From assembly GCA_036674765.1 (NCBI GenBank), contig JARVKI010000015.1, forward strand, positions 434,001 through 498,000: DNA of 64,000 nt, read 5' to 3'. A model generated the notes under the pieces. It saw nothing but the letters and a program-made list of their open reading frames with translations. It did no database searches and was not told where the DNA came from. The translations under genes were made by a program, and so were the position numbers. Shown here one piece after another: positions 44,710-58,148 of this stretch (positions are counted from its first letter, which is position 1; each line of letters starts with the position of its first letter). This DNA comes from Seiridium cupressi (lineage: Eukaryota; Ascomycota; Sordariomycetes; Amphisphaeriales; Sporocadaceae).

Positions 44710-47700
44710 AGGGTGGAATGACGTTTCTGTTTTGGCTTTGCATATGGAATGGTGAGTCACTTGCTACATTTGCGCACCCGTCGCACCCGACACTAACATG
44801 ATCATTAGAGAATGACTTTTACGATCTTATGATACACCAATGATACCCCCAATATGATACCCCCACGAGCGCAAGCTTGCTGCCACCGCCCAATCAAGTC
44901 GGGGCATGATAGAGAGACTTGATGGTGAGGGCGGACGAATGGTGGAATGGACGTGGCAAGCCACATGATGCAGCCGTCATCGGGCTGAATGACCGAAGGC
45001 ACGTGGCGCGAGACGAGGACCCCAGTTGGAGTTTATTCGGAGCTTAGGCCGGTGGTGTCTTGGAACGCCCACCTTGAGTAGCAGATTATGGTTATTGGTG
45101 GCCGCCATGTCCAATAGGCCCAACTGGGACGTGGGCATGGCAATAATGGCCACCACGAAGAGGATGCATAATGCGATGATAAGTCACCAGAGTATAGGCT
45201 TTAATTCAAACACTTTTGTCGTGTTCACCTCATGAAGATGTATTAGTGACGTGTTATTGTGATCTGTGTCTTGCTGCCTGCTGCACACTCGTCGGCAGAA
45301 ACCGGAGAAGTGCGGAAAGGGTGCTCGGCACCGGGAGTCGATCATTAGTCGAAATGAGAATCAACATGATTTGCACACAAAGTCTTGTCTCGATACACTA
45401 GAAGATCTCCATTTAGCAGCCAGACCAGTCGTCACCCTTGATTCGACCTCAAATGTTCGAGGCTGCTGGTGACGAATCATTTCTTAATAGCTAAAAGTGA
45501 TGAGAATATATATTGGTTGGTCTCAACCGCCACAACATCAAACGCGAAAAGGCTGCCACTTCGTTAGCTTGTCCAGAAACGTGAGCCTTGCATGTTTGAC
45601 ATGAACATCACAACGGGAAGGATCCGAAATCTCTCTAGCTGCATGGGGATCTCTCTTGACATACCTGTCCGACAGGGGCAGAAAGTAGCATTGGTTATCG
45701 TTAGTTCGCCATGGCCGTCCGGGGTAGAACTCGACCACCCTGGCGCTATCACATTATTATCACATATCTATAATGATCAGATTCAGCGGGCTTTTCGCCG
45801 GCTTGATGGGAAGTGCGGACGCTCAGATGGGCGTCGATTCATGTCTATCATCAAACATAGCAACCAATTTGGCAAAGGATCCAAGGATGCACAACATCTC
45901 CTGTGATGCGGCTCACTAGTCAATGGTCACAACCAATGTGGGGGTTCCGCGAAGTCAGGATCAAATGGACGGGGACCAATAGAGTTGTGAAGTACTCATT
46001 TTCAAATCTCATTTGCTCATCACAATTGGGGAATAGGCAGACTTCTGGTTTGGAGTCTGCCTACCGTGATCCTGCGGTCAGTGCAAAGTCTTGATGATTT
46101 TCCTTGATGTGCATTTCAAATCTACACAAGCCGTATCAACGGCTGGTGTGGTCGACGCAGGGCCTCAGGATTAGAATAGGAGCGTGCAATTTTGGGGGCA
46201 TGTGTATAATGTTGAGGGACTTTGGACGAATTTGATATCTTCTCTGCCTCGTACAATCAGCTGTCTAACAATAGGGCTGCATCCGACATATGGGGGTGGC
46301 TGGGGCACGCATTAAATGTGTTTGCTGCAATATGCGGAATGCCTTCTCCAAATTAGAAGGCACAGCCTCTTATCAACACAATGCTACTTAGAGGATTCTC
46401 GGTGAGGATTTACAGTCCCGAAGGAAGATGTCCTGAATAAATTTCCTTTTGATTTGTGCTCTTGTGTTTGGTTCTGGAGTTGTGGCTCCACGAGTTGCTT
46501 TCTGGGTTGTGAGTTGGACAGATGAAAGCGTATCTAATCACACCGCTAACACCTACCAATAGGTGTGTGTGATTGGAAACGGTGTGGCGTTCGTCACCAC
46601 CGGTTATGAGGCTCCGGCTCGATATGCGGCTTGTAGAATTATCTGATCACAGCCCAAACGACAAGGTTCTCAACGGTGCGTGGCCAGGGTTCGGAGGTGA
46701 TGGTAGAATTAGAGTTTGCCGTTGCCTGCCGTCGTCGACTATGTGTTGTATCGCTGGGATGTGCGGCTGCAGCAGACACTTGCCCTGTCGGTTGGAGATC
46801 GCATAATCATCTCAAGTTGATGCTATGCAATCTAACGTTCCGACCAACATGCATCTTCTTTAGCAACCGATGAGAGGAAGGCTTTCTTTAGAACCGGAAG
46901 GGCGGATGTTCAAAACCTAATACTTGTAGTTCTGCACTTCGCCTCTAGCCCCCAGGTTCCACCCAGACCAGATGTCGACCCAGCTTGTGCGACGCCGACG
47001 GAACTCGACAGGGTTGCATGCCTTCTGCGTTGCTTGTCCAAAGGAAGCTAAACCAGGGCGAAACTCAATTGTAGCCCTGCGGCCCGCGAGAGATTTGCAT
47101 ACAACTTACCAAATCACCAGGTTATATACTCCCGGCCGGTGAGGGACCAGCCAGGGATTTGCCTCGCCCCAGTCTTGTACAGTAGCATCGACCCGGATTG
47201 TCGACGTCGTCTCCACGGACACAGTCCTGCTGCACTGTCTTCGGATGGGGTTATTTCACATCTGTGCAGCTTCGACTGGGGAAGACCCTGATCAAACGTC
47301 TTGTACGACGCATGATGAATTGGTTCGAGTGACGAATGAGAAAAAAAAAGCAAGAGATACCGAGTCTGAGAGGCACCGTGCCCCTTCTCGAATAGCAGCA
47401 CACCTTGCCGGTATAGTAGGGGTCGTACGACATGGTCCCATGCAAGGGGCCTAATTCGATGGTTGGCCTGGAGCAATCAATTGAGGATGAGGTGCGAAAT
47501 CGATGTATATGGAGCGGCCAGCCGCCTTGCAGATACTGTACATACATACTGGAAGGAGGTTGCAGCAAGGTCGCGGGGTAACAACGGCCAATGCAGTATG
47601 TTCTGCGTTGTACGTGCATACATGGATGGTAGGTTACTTCGAAATGAATTGGTGCATGGTTGTCCAACGAGCCAGCGTGCCACGGATGTGTAAAGGTTCA

Positions 47701-50389
47701 GTTCGACATGTTCGCAAGAGACAAAAGCAATCTCCTTTTTTGGTAGACTGCCCAGTAAGCAGCCATGCTGAGGTTCTCTCGCTTGGACGCGGCAATGATA
47801 TGGACCGCAAAGTCATGGCCTTATTGACTGACAGGTGCGCTTACTGGGATGGAGTGAATTGCTGGTCATGGTTGATGGGAGACACAATATCAATTTGATC
47901 AATCTAGGTGTCGGTCAATGGCCTATTTCGGTATCCCGCTTGGAGCTGACCCGGCGCGTGATCGCATCTTTGGGATAGATTTTCGGTGCTCGAGCAGGTT
48001 ACTTACCCCGGATGATGGTATTGCATTTGCCATGCCTGATCGGTTTCTGCTTTTCGACCGGTGGCCAGCGATCGTGCTTCATGCAGCCGTATCTGTCTAT
48101 GCATGCCATGATGGCCCTGCCAGCTCAATATGCATTGGTGATGAACATTCCTCTCGACCTGCGATCTCGGTCGACTCGCCACGAGACAGAACCCAGCATG
48201 TCGTCGTGTCCAGGTATGACGCGCGTGGTAACGTGGACAGACGTTGGTACCCATCGGTGAGAGCGCTGAGCATTGGATGGCGCATCACTCGGATTATCTT
48301 TGGCGGGGTACCTTGCAAGAGTCAAGCCACTCGGGGGCACTGGCCAGCAATTGGGCATTGAAGACGCATCCCAAGCCGGACGGACTGGACGTGCTCAGTG
48401 CCTCTGGCATGGCATGGCAGGGCATTGCAGACAGGCCATCGCAGGGTATCGCAGGGCACAGAGCATTCGCAGCAAGAATGCCGTCTGAAGTGCTGTGCTA
48501 TTCGTGAAAGTGGACCGGGGACTCCTGAGCAGATCCTTGTGTGCGGGAGCCAATGGCGTCGCTTGTCACGCTTCTTTACCGCCGCGCCGAGTAGTAGCTG
48601 GTCTATTATAGCCAATCAACCCCTCCCGTCTTCGACCACCCCTGATACGAACCAGCCAATCCCCGGGCCTAACCGCCCTCTCTCGGCACCTGCACTACTG
48701 CGAGGAACGACGTCCGTCGACAAGCCCCTTCTCGAGGCGTCCGCAACGCACCATCACTGCCCAACCACACGCCGAAGGCCTCATGTCCTCGGGCAAGGAG
48801 AGAGCAATGCTACCAGCTAACGTCAACGGGCGTTGATTCACAGATGGATTCTGCTAGTTGGGGACCCAGCCCCCGGGCGCCGCCATTCATGCTCCAGAGC
48901 CATTGTCAGGCGAGCTCGAAGAGTCATTTCATCGGGGTCCACGGCAAGCCAGTCAACATGCCCTGCATCGCCATCAATTTCAACCGTACGGGCCCTCTGA
49001 TCACGGGACACGGGGCGGACAGCATGACTGGATTTCGTGTTACCGTGAGGATCCTCACAGGATCTCGGCTGGGTTTCTGAAGCACCACTAACAGCTGTGA
49101 AGAGGATAGATCAGGTCAATCAGTGGACCCTTTTCCTATCTTTGACTGCTCGAGCCTTGAAGCGAAGGGATGCGCGTCGCGGGTCATTGTCAGAAGCGCC
49201 ACGGACCTATCCAATGAAGGGAGTAGCTCTCATCGTTCACTTCCGTCTCTACTGCCTCCCAATTCGGCCTGTCCGGGTTTCTCCTATGCAGCATTTCTCG
49301 TCAAGTGACGAAGCTAGAGAGAAATCACCAAGCACAGAGAAGCTACAGTACCCCAAAGCAAGTTATGAGGCTAATTATATCAGATATGGATGTACTTTGG
49401 GGGCCCCTTGTTGCAGGCTACTGCATAATCAGCCAGTCACTTTCAACCACCGCAATTCAATCACCTTGTGAACCCTGACCTGCTTCCCCCCTGTCGATTC
49501 GGCATGCAATGGCTCCTCAGACCCCTGCTGCATGCTAGGCCATGCAGACCTTGGCTTAGCCGGACCGTATCCGCTCTAGATTTGGCCGCTCGCTTCTATA
49601 TGCAACTCGAGCCACTAACAGTCCAGGACGAGTCGTCTTAGGCGCTGACCTTCTCAACACAGCGATAGAGCACTTATTTGCACTCACACATCCCCGAGCT
49701 CGCTTTTCATAGCATTTTCTTTTGCTTCTTCGCATCCTGCTAGTACGAACGCTGTCTCGTTGCTTTTGATTCCTGGTCCTAGACGATCCCACGAGGTTTC
49801 CTGCAAGGCAAGCGCCAATACACCGACTCGTGTGTCAAATATAGTCACACCGGGTACTAAGATCCCGTACTTCCCACGAGGCGACAATCAACCCCGATAC
49901 CTTGCGCCGCACAACCTAAACTTTTCCGGCTTCTGTCCTTCCACCAGACTTCCAATTCTTCTCTAGAACGCCTCGGACGGGCAAAAGAAAAGGCAGTATA
50001 CAACTGGACGACGCCGCGCCCCGAGACAAGCACCCCACTGTATTACTCAACGTGGTCCGCGACGACTTGACGCTGCCGGTGCTTCTGCGACTTGGTATTC
50101 GGATACACTGGAGCTTGAGGAAAGAAGTAGTCCGGGAACGGGCAGCTGAGTGTTGCGTGTGATGTTCGAACCCCGAATTGTGTAGCCCCCGCGCCTGTTC
50201 AGGTCACTCGACGACCTATCTCGAGGAGACAGTCGCACGTTTAGGTGAGTGCATTGTGCTTTGTATGACAGAGCTTTCTAGGGTCTATAAGATGCTTTCG
50301 GAATATCCACATACCGAAAACTCGTGACTAATGCGCTCAACGTCACTTCCCGGAATGCTAACTCATCGTCTTAGCACAAAACCGTCGCG
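44710..50389. other. Gene-poor tract of about 5.7 kb
   Basis: Many short frames exist on both strands (for example 45592-45906, 47918-48361, 48398-48820), but none shows a family motif, a signal peptide or phase-consistent exons. The right end is the promoter and leader of the WD40-TPR gene. Confidence 0.45.
50245..50374 (+). other. Probable 5'-leader intron of the WD40-TPR gene
   Basis: A strong donor GTGAGT at 50245 and a TTAG acceptor at 50374 bracket 130 nt that end 15 nt before the ATG. This is a common layout in fungal genes. Inferred from splice signals only. Confidence 0.45.
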
Positions 50390-53300
50390 ATGTCGTCCTC
50401 GAGTCATCAGGCGATGTCTCGCCATCGCCAGACCTCAGTCAGCTCCGCTGGGAGATCCTCCAGAAAAGCTCAGATTGCAGAGCCCAAGGACTTCACTTCC
50501 TCAACGTCGTTGATGAGATACTTTGAGCCTACAGCGGCCACGGCCTCTATGATGTTATACGGACGTATGTCTCCCATGGACCCTTTTCCACGGTTCGATC
50601 GCTAATCGACTTTCCAGAGGGGTCGTCTGTTGTTGTCGCACACCATGACAGTTTGACAATAGAGAGGCGATTCTCGCGACACTCGGCAGAGGTCCAATTA
50701 CTCGCAGTTGACACGCAGAGCGAAATTGGCGCTGGTCGGCTGGTAGTGAGCTATGATGCGGATATGACAGCTATAGTATGGGATTTGATGACCGGGGACG
50801 AGGTGGCTCGTTTCGCGTCATACGAAAACCTGACCTGTGCGGCTTGGATGCGTAACGGAAACGTCGCATTTGGTATGTTTGTGAGACGTACACTGGCTGG
50901 CTCCAACTAATCCTGCTCCAGGCAATTCTCAGGGCAACATTATATTATTTGAGCCGACCACTTCAGAGCACATCTCGGCAAGAACAATTGATCAAATAAC
51001 GGTGACAGCGCTCGCACCAGCGGCAGATTGCCGGACATTTGCAATTGGGTAAGTTGTCACTTGGGATGTTCACATGACTCTGGGCTAAAGCTGGACAGGT
51101 ATCAAAACGGATCTCTTCTCGTTGCAACCCTGCAGCCGAGATTCACAATTCTACATAATCTGAGCACGTCAAGGGCGCCATCGCCAATTGTTAATTTGGC
51201 CTGGCACGCATCCTCCTCCCGCCAAAAGTCGGACATGTTGGCAGTGCAGACCAATGACGGCGATCTAAGAGTCTGGAGCGTGGCAAAGTCGTCCAACGGC
51301 GACGATCCTGCTAAAGTGGTCAGAATACTCAAGCGAACAGACAACTATCAAAATGGACCCAACTGGATGGGCTGGTCAAAAAACGGTCGCATTATTCAGT
51401 ACTCTGATAGGTAAGTTGACCCTTGTTACGCGCGCGCTTAGCCACATGGTAACTGACATCACTGGCCACAGTGAGACCTTATCGTGGGACGTTCGAACAA
51501 AACACGTCACATATGACAGCATACCGACCTTGGAGCATGTGCGAGGCCTCGCTGTCTATGGGCCTGGCGCGTCGCTGTTCACATTGGGTGCCAACAATAC
51601 GGTCCAACAGTTCGATCTGAACACGCCATCAATGATGGTGGCCAATGTGCAGCACCCAGCTAATCTGCTGCCGCCCTCGCCTCCAGTCTCCATTGAGGAG
51701 CAGGTCGAGCAAGGGGTCGTCGTCATTGCCACCGATTCGGACTCCGTCTCGATCCCAATCAACTCGGAGGTCTCCGAGAGCGATGAAGATCACATGTCGC
51801 CGCTGGCAAGGATTGTTCGTGGAGCTGATGTACCCGTAGATCCATATGAGCATGATCGCTACATGTCGGCAAGTCCCGCGTCGACTAGAAGCGGTACCTC
51901 GACAATATCAAAGTCCTCGGCTGGGTCTAGCACTCATGGACGGCACCCGCCTTCTGTGCTCTCGCGAGGGATGACCGAGAACACGTACATCTCCACGGGC
52001 TCTTCGACGAGGTCTTCGGCTCTGCCTCCGTTTGGGGATAAGGATGCTTACTCCATCAGCAGTGTCAGCTCGGCCTCGATAACCTCGTCTTCCCATGCGT
52101 CTCGTCGTCACCGGCCATCGCGATTAAGGAATGAGGTTCCTAGAAGCCCAGATGACAACAAGGTTCATGATCTATTCAAGTTTACTCGTAGCAGACTTCA
52201 TGACATCCCTTACAAGCGAACACCTGTGCCAGACCAAAGCCGCCTGACCAACGAGGACCTTCGACGGCAAATGCTAAGTATCATCTTTGGTTGGAACAAG
52301 GAAATCCAGGATCTGGTCCGGGATGAGATGTCTCGCCATCCCAACGGCTCATCTAGTCGTATTCTCCTGTCGAAATGGCTTGGTGATATCGACGCAGACG
52401 TCATGACAGCCTCTTCGGAGAACATGACTTCATCCGACTGGATGTTGCTTGCTTTGAGTGGCATTGGTGGACAAGCATCTCAGCACAAGCTCGGCCGAGC
52501 TTACGTCCAGCGGCTACTCGAAAGCGGTGATATCCACGCAGCTGCAACCATCATGATTGGTATGGGCGATCACAATGATGCCATTGAGATTTACGTTTCG
52601 CACAAGCGCTATATGGAGGCACTGATCTTGCTTTGCCTCCACTTCCCCAACGTCTGGGAGCGTCAATCTCAGATAATCAAGAAATGGGGAGAGTTTGCCG
52701 TTCTGCATGGCCAGCAACAACTGGCAATCCGGTGGTAAGTCGGCCATTTGCTGCAAGACGCGTATCTGCGCTAATCCATGAACAGTTTTGCTTGTACCGG
52801 ACAAGAGTCCTCCGAGCCTTGGACTTCTCCTTCAGCAGCTCAAGTCACATTTCAGAGCCTGGATGCTACAATCCCAGAAGTCTTGAGCCCTCCATTGTCT
52901 CCTCCTGGGCTGAATCTTGGGCCACAACGCAGCATTGCAAAGACCTCAGCTCTGAAACTCATCACTTCGTTTGGTGACCAGCAATCCAAGTCGAAGTTCT
53001 TTGCGGCCGGCGACGGTGGACAGACCCCGATCGCAGCCGGTGTGACTCCCATCGCCGAGTCTGCGGTCTCTCCTGGTGGCCGCGACCCTACCACGGCGTT
53101 CCTCAAGCCATCGTCCAGGAGCGCCTACAACACTCCTGCTTCGGCCCGCGCGACAACGCCTGGAGGCTTTGGACGTCCGCGCTTGCCGTCCATTGGCGAA
53201 GCCCGTGCAGAGGTTCCTTCACTCCAAGTCAAAGAGATGCGCGCCAACCGGGCGCACTCACGAAAGTCCTCTCATGAGGAACAACAGATGTCCGCCGGGC

Positions 53301-55669
53301 TCTCACTGGCCAGAGCCTCGACAGCAAGTCCTATGATGATGAGGGACAACCACCGCAAGAAGCAGGCGCCGCCTCCCTCGCCCTCTCCAGAGTCATTTGC
53401 GGCTCTTATGGCTTCCGGTCGCTCGAGCAGAAATGGTGCGCGTGACAGAGTCCCTGATGGAATCGACCTACAGCTTCAGTCCATCGATGCTGCAGTGACA
53501 AGCGATGTGACTTCGCCTGAGCAGTCGGTCTCCTCTTCTACTCGGTTCCACTGGCCTACTCGAAGACGCGGTCCCGGCTCCGTCGCAAGTTCCGTGACGT
53601 CTACATCGAGCGCGGGCCGCAGCCTTCGAAGTGGTCATGGCGGTCGGGGATTGAATAACTACATCCACAGCTTGGAAACGGCTCAACATTACTCGAAGAA
53701 ACAGCGCAGCCGGGAGAGTAGTCGTCACCGCCAGGATGACCGACAAACTCAGAGCCGAGACAGCAGCAGGAACCGGAAGGAGCGCACTCGCGAATCATCT
53801 GGTGATCGAGGTCGCGGTATCACCAGGAGCTATACGCCCAAGCCAGCCAAGCGTTCGCCCACCTCTCCGGTTCCGATGTCCCCAGAGGATTTGCTCATTC
53901 TGAGCACACCAAGAGTAAACGAGGCAACAGTCAGCAATGAATCAGTCATTCCTCTGCAGCTTGACGGTGTCGAACCTCAGACCGTGCGTAAGACTAGCCA
54001 GATTCGTGTCTCGAGCAGGACATCCAGCCGAGGACGAAGAAGGAGCACCGAGAGACGGCCTCCTGCCCTCGATCTGCGCGGAAGAAGTAAGAGCAGGGGA
54101 GATGGTTCCATGGTACGATCTCCTTCCTCACCACTGCCAATGTCGAGTCAAGCAGTTCAGTTCTATGGTGCGTCCGACGACGATGAAGATTACAGAGCCG
54201 CCGTGGAAGCTCAGGAGTCATTCCGAGCCAAGCATAACGGTAGCCGTGGCTTGAAAGAACCCAGTTCTCCAGCCGTCCAGCGAGCTCGCGATAGCTCTGA
54301 GCCACGTCGTCGACGAACAAAGACTCCAGCCCTTGAGGAAGTCCAGGCCCCTATTCAACCGGTAGTCCAGGTCATCACGGAAGCTGCAAGCAGGGGCGAT
54401 TTGAGGCAGATTTTGAACGAGAGACAGCTGAAGAAGGAGGCTGCAGCTCGTGAACTCGAGGAGCGGCGCAAATCCCTTGCTAGGAGACCCTCGGCTCCTG
54501 CGATCCCTCATCCCCATGAGCTTTCCCCAATCTTGTCGCGCCCACCTACAGCGTTTGAACTTCCCCAGACAACCTTCGTACCAGAGGAGCTCCCTCAAAG
54601 GAGCCAGACTGCGGATTTTACCAGGAGCTCGTCTTACGCGCGAACCGGGAACAGGCCGTTCATTGGTTTGCCAGCAACTCCCAAGGCCATGAGGCTTCAA
54701 TTTGACAGCAGCGGCATGGGAAAGCCTGCTGTACCACCGATCCCCATGGCCTACGTCAAGACCTCGCCTTCATCTTCAGGACATCCATCGCCAGACAAGT
54801 TGCCAGTTAGCTCGCCCGAGAAGTCGCCCAAGTCGCCCGAGAAGGAGTCTCTCTTGACTCTGCTCCCTTCCACTGTCTATTCGCCACCGACACGCCCCAA
54901 CATCCCAAGGTGCATGTCTGCGCCCATTCCTGAGGAGCCCATGGTTCAGGTCGGCCTCCCCTTCCACCCATCACAGTCGTCAAGCAGACATGGCAGGCAG
55001 GGATCCGTCTCCAGAAAGATGAGTGTCCCGGATGCTCAAGTCCAGGGTCGTGGCATCGATGATGTCATCACCCGCCCCAGACATTCACGACAGGCTTCGA
55101 GAGACGACCAAGTTCCGCCGCCGCCACCTCCTCCACCACCTCCGGTCCTGAGGGAGCTGCAACACCTGGCTACTCCTCCGCCGCCTCCACCTGCACCTTT
55201 GCCTGGCGCGCGCCCACAGGTCTTCGGCGGTGGCTCTGGCACCATCGAGATTGTCATGGACGAGGAGGAGGAGGACAACAAGGATATCCCCACCGCCATC
55301 CCCGTTGGTGAGACCAAAGTGCCCATCATCGCACCCCCAGCCCCTCGTAGCGCTAGCCACGCCCGCGGCCGCAGCATTTCGGACAAGGACAACAGCATCG
55401 CCGGACGCTTCACTCGCGCCACAGAGCGCATGCGATCAGCAAGCCGGGGTCGCAGCAACTCCATCCTCGGCAGCAGAACCATGTCTCCCGAGCAAACCTC
55501 ACCTTACGAAAGCGTTCTGCCTGCCACGAGCTATGCCCCTCCTCAGCAGCAGCAGGTTTCGCAGCCCCCAACGATCGAGAGACACCCTCGTGAAGTCAGA
55601 GCCGCCTACCAGCAACAGCAACAACAGCAAGCATACCCAACAGGACTCCTTGAGAGTGAAATGTTCTAG
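50390..55669 (+). CDS. Very large WD40 - TPR-like - disordered protein
   Basis: Six exons: 50390-50564, 50618-50872, 50922-51048, 51099-51410, 51472-52734 and 52786-55669, all in phase, 1671 residues. The first about 400 residues are WD repeats (SYDADMTAIVWDLMTGDEV, VQTNDGDLRVWSV, SETLSWDV). A helical segment follows (about 610-720: LGRAYVQRLLESGDIHAAATIM, HNDAIEIYVSHKRYMEALIL, QQLAIRCFACTGQ), laid out like the TPR region of Gemin5-type or coat-type scaffolds. The remaining about 950 residues are Ser/Arg/Pro-rich and look disordered, with two poly-Pro runs (PPPPPPPPPP near 1480) and a C-terminal poly-Gln. It is likely a scaffold; partner unknown. Resemblance to Gemin5 is by architecture only. 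Confidence 0.88.
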
Positions 55670-57278
55670 ATTGCATATTTTACAGGATCCATTCGGATTC
55701 ATACACGGACTAGCACACCGATCGTCCACCCTACTTTGATTTCAATCCGCACAATTGCATGGCGTCGGCGTTTTCCTATTGCTCGAAATCTCCACATTGA
55801 TACCACTTCTTCTGACGAATTTCTACATCGTCACCACATTATATACCTTCTGCCTTCCATTTGATTTGCTACGGCGGGCAGGCATTATTCCAACAACAGC
55901 ATATTTCTCGCACACCTCCAGAATAACGACCATGATTTCGATTCTAGACCACTTGTATACTTCGCATCTATCCTTGATCCGAGGGTTTACGGCCGGCAAT
56001 ATACCTTTTGGGAGATGTGAGATGGGGGAAATGCATCATGAAGGCTGGGAGGGATAACAGGCAACATATGTGAAGGGTTTTGATTTCTATTTGTCTTTCG
56101 ATTTTCTCAACAGCTTGCAGCCACGCGGCGACGGGAGGAAGATGTACAGAAGGAAGTGGCGGGTTTGGCGGCAGATGGTTGTCCAAAACAAAACGTACCA
56201 GGCCACGAAAATCTTGACAAAAAGGAGATCTCTGGGGAAAGACATTTTAACGACTTTACAATGCTGCCTCACGGCAACTTGTCTACGATTCTGATGATGG
56301 GAGTTTTGTATTCAATGATTTCGAAGCTTTGCGGATTGTTATTTGTTACGATTTGACATAATAGAGAGCTGCATTGCTGTCTTTATTTGATTATTGCTTT
56401 TGCTTTGGTGACTTATGTATATCTGAGTGGTAGAAAATAGATGCGCACAAAATCGAAAGGGCAGAGCTGTTTTTCTTTCAATTAAATATGTAAATGAGTT
56501 TTGATCCTGTGCCAAAATAAAACCCATCTCAGCCAGCACTTGCTTTAAAGGCCGCAGAAGAACTATATTCATAAAGTGGTAGAATGTTGAGGTAAGTTAG
56601 TAGGTAGTAGGATGGATGGAAGACGAGAAGATATGTCGAGATGTAGCTTCAAAAAAAAAAAAAAAAAAAAAAAGCAAAAATAATATCGGAGTTGACTACT
56701 CCATCTCAACCCACCAGCCCAAGTCCCCGAGCGAACGTTATCCAGTGCGCCATGCGACGGGGGAGATGCTCTGCTGAGTGAAACCTCCCTGAAGCGTATT
56801 CTCCATTTCCTAAGGAATCCCGGTCAACACGAGTTACCTACGCGGATGGAACACCACCGCAGCATTCGCGCTGGGCGAAGCAATCGGGGGATCTAACGGA
56901 ATTGAACATGGCAGGTTGAGAGTGACAAGTGCCTTCGTACCAATTTGACCATTACAGTCGAGAAAAACTTCGCTTATTGGGGTACTCTATGTGTATGCTG
57001 TAGTGGGGCCGGAGATTTCCCTTGGATGGCCTCGATAACGATAAGCAACGCGTTCAGTGAGATGTCACCGCGTTAAGCACCGTCCATACAGTGCACCCAG
57101 CTACCTGAAAAAGACCTGCCCGGTGTTGTGACATGTCCCGGTAGCAGCGAAACCAAAGCAAGCCCAGGAACGCTCCAAGAGCTTGCTATGCTGCGCTCCC
57201 TGCAGCAGTTGAGGGATTCCTAGCCGAACATCGCTGGACGCATCAGCAAAGTCGTGGTAAACCAACCCAACCGACAAG
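55670..57278. other. Intergenic DNA with a long A-run
   Basis: 3' flank of the WD40-TPR gene and promoter of the PIG-H gene. A run of about 23 A lies at 56651-56673. No gene is supported. Confidence 0.45.
56651..56673. repeat. Poly-A tract
   Basis: About 23 consecutive A in intergenic DNA. Confidence 0.85.
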
Positions 57279-57974
57279 ATGCTCACCACAGCACCGCACC
57301 TACACGTTCGGCGGCCCTCGCCAACGACGACCGAGTTCACCGTCTCGAGCCTGCCACCACAGACCCTGCCGCTCCGCCTCCTGCTCGCCACCGTCAACCT
57401 GGCCCGCCTCCTCCTGGGGCGCGCGACGCTGCTCCTCCTGTACGCAAAGTGGACGCTGTCGGCCTACAGCCGCGCCTCGCCCACCACGACGCCCGTCCGG
57501 CCCGCCGAGGTCGTGTCGTTCGACTTCATCCTGTACCTCTTCCACCTGTCCCTGGCCTCCGCGCCCGGCCGCCTCGCCGTGCGCCTGGCCTCCGCGGTGC
57601 CGCTCTGGGCGCTGCTGCCCGCCAGCCTGCTGCTGCTCTGGGCCACGATCCAGCGCATCCACGCCACGGAGTCGCTCCTGGTCCTGCGCGGGCTGGGGAT
57701 CCAGACGTCGAGCTCTGGCGCGACCATCTTCGGCGGGCCGGCGACCCGGTTCATACCCACGGAGAAGATCCAGGATGTGCTGATCAACGAGGCGTTCCGT
57801 GGCTTCGAGGTCCGATACTATCTGGTGGTCGTGGTGGAGGGCGAGGAGCAGGTCGTCGTCGTATTCCCCAAGCTGCTGCCGAGACGTGAGGTTGTGGAGA
57901 AGGTTTGGAGAGGTGTTAGAGGCTGCTTGTTCGAAGTAGGGCAGAGGAGTACCACGAAGAACGGGATGGCATGA
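57279..57974 (+). CDS. gpi15: GPI-GlcNAc transferase subunit PIG-H/Gpi15
   Basis: Subunit of the endoplasmic-reticulum complex that transfers GlcNAc from UDP-GlcNAc to phosphatidylinositol, the first step of GPI-anchor synthesis. Single exon, 231 residues. Two hydrophobic stretches (about 85-105 and 108-128, including LWALLPASLLLLWATI) form the membrane hairpin. They are followed by the PIG-H domain: ESLLVLRGLGIQTSSSG, RFIPTEKIQDVLINEAFRG, YYLVVVVEGEEQVVVVFPKLLPRR. Very GC-rich, so other frames are open too. It converges with the pseudouridine-synthase gene, 174 bp apart. It is formally linked to the GPI-type repeat protein at 11 kb only by pathway. Confidence 0.92.
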   Translation: MLTTAPHLHVRRPSPTTTEFTVSSLPPQTLPLRLLLATVNLARLLLGRATLLLLYAKWTLSAYSRASPTTTPVRPAEVVSFDFILYLFHLSLASAPGRLAVRLASAVPLWALLPASLLLLWATIQRIHATESLLVLRGLGIQTSSSGATIFGGPATRFIPTEKIQDVLINEAFRGFEVRYYLVVVVEGEEQVVVVFPKLLPRREVVEKVWRGVRGCLFEVGQRSTTKNGMA

Positions 57975-58148
57975 TTTTGACGAGTTGGCCTCCGTAGCTC
58001 AACATCGCATCTGTGGGCGTTCAGCATCTGATATCCGAATGAAACACATACTCATGCATACGCACATTGCATCGTCTTCTGTTCTGCATGGGGGTATATT
58101 CTCTGGCTATACTATTGGCTATCCCCAAGGGTAGAAAAGCAATGCATT

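Noticed and set aside
47918..48361. 147-codon plus-strand frame in the second gene-poor tract
   Set aside because: Overlapping frames on both strands are open too, and no family resemblance is seen.
50150..50185. tRNA B-box-like sequence (GGTTCGAA on the minus strand)
   Set aside because: No matching A box, acceptor stem or anticodon arm could be folded around it.
57254..57889. 211-codon plus-strand frame over the PIG-H gene, and a 120-codon minus frame
   Set aside because: GC-rich shadows; the PIG-H motifs are in another frame.
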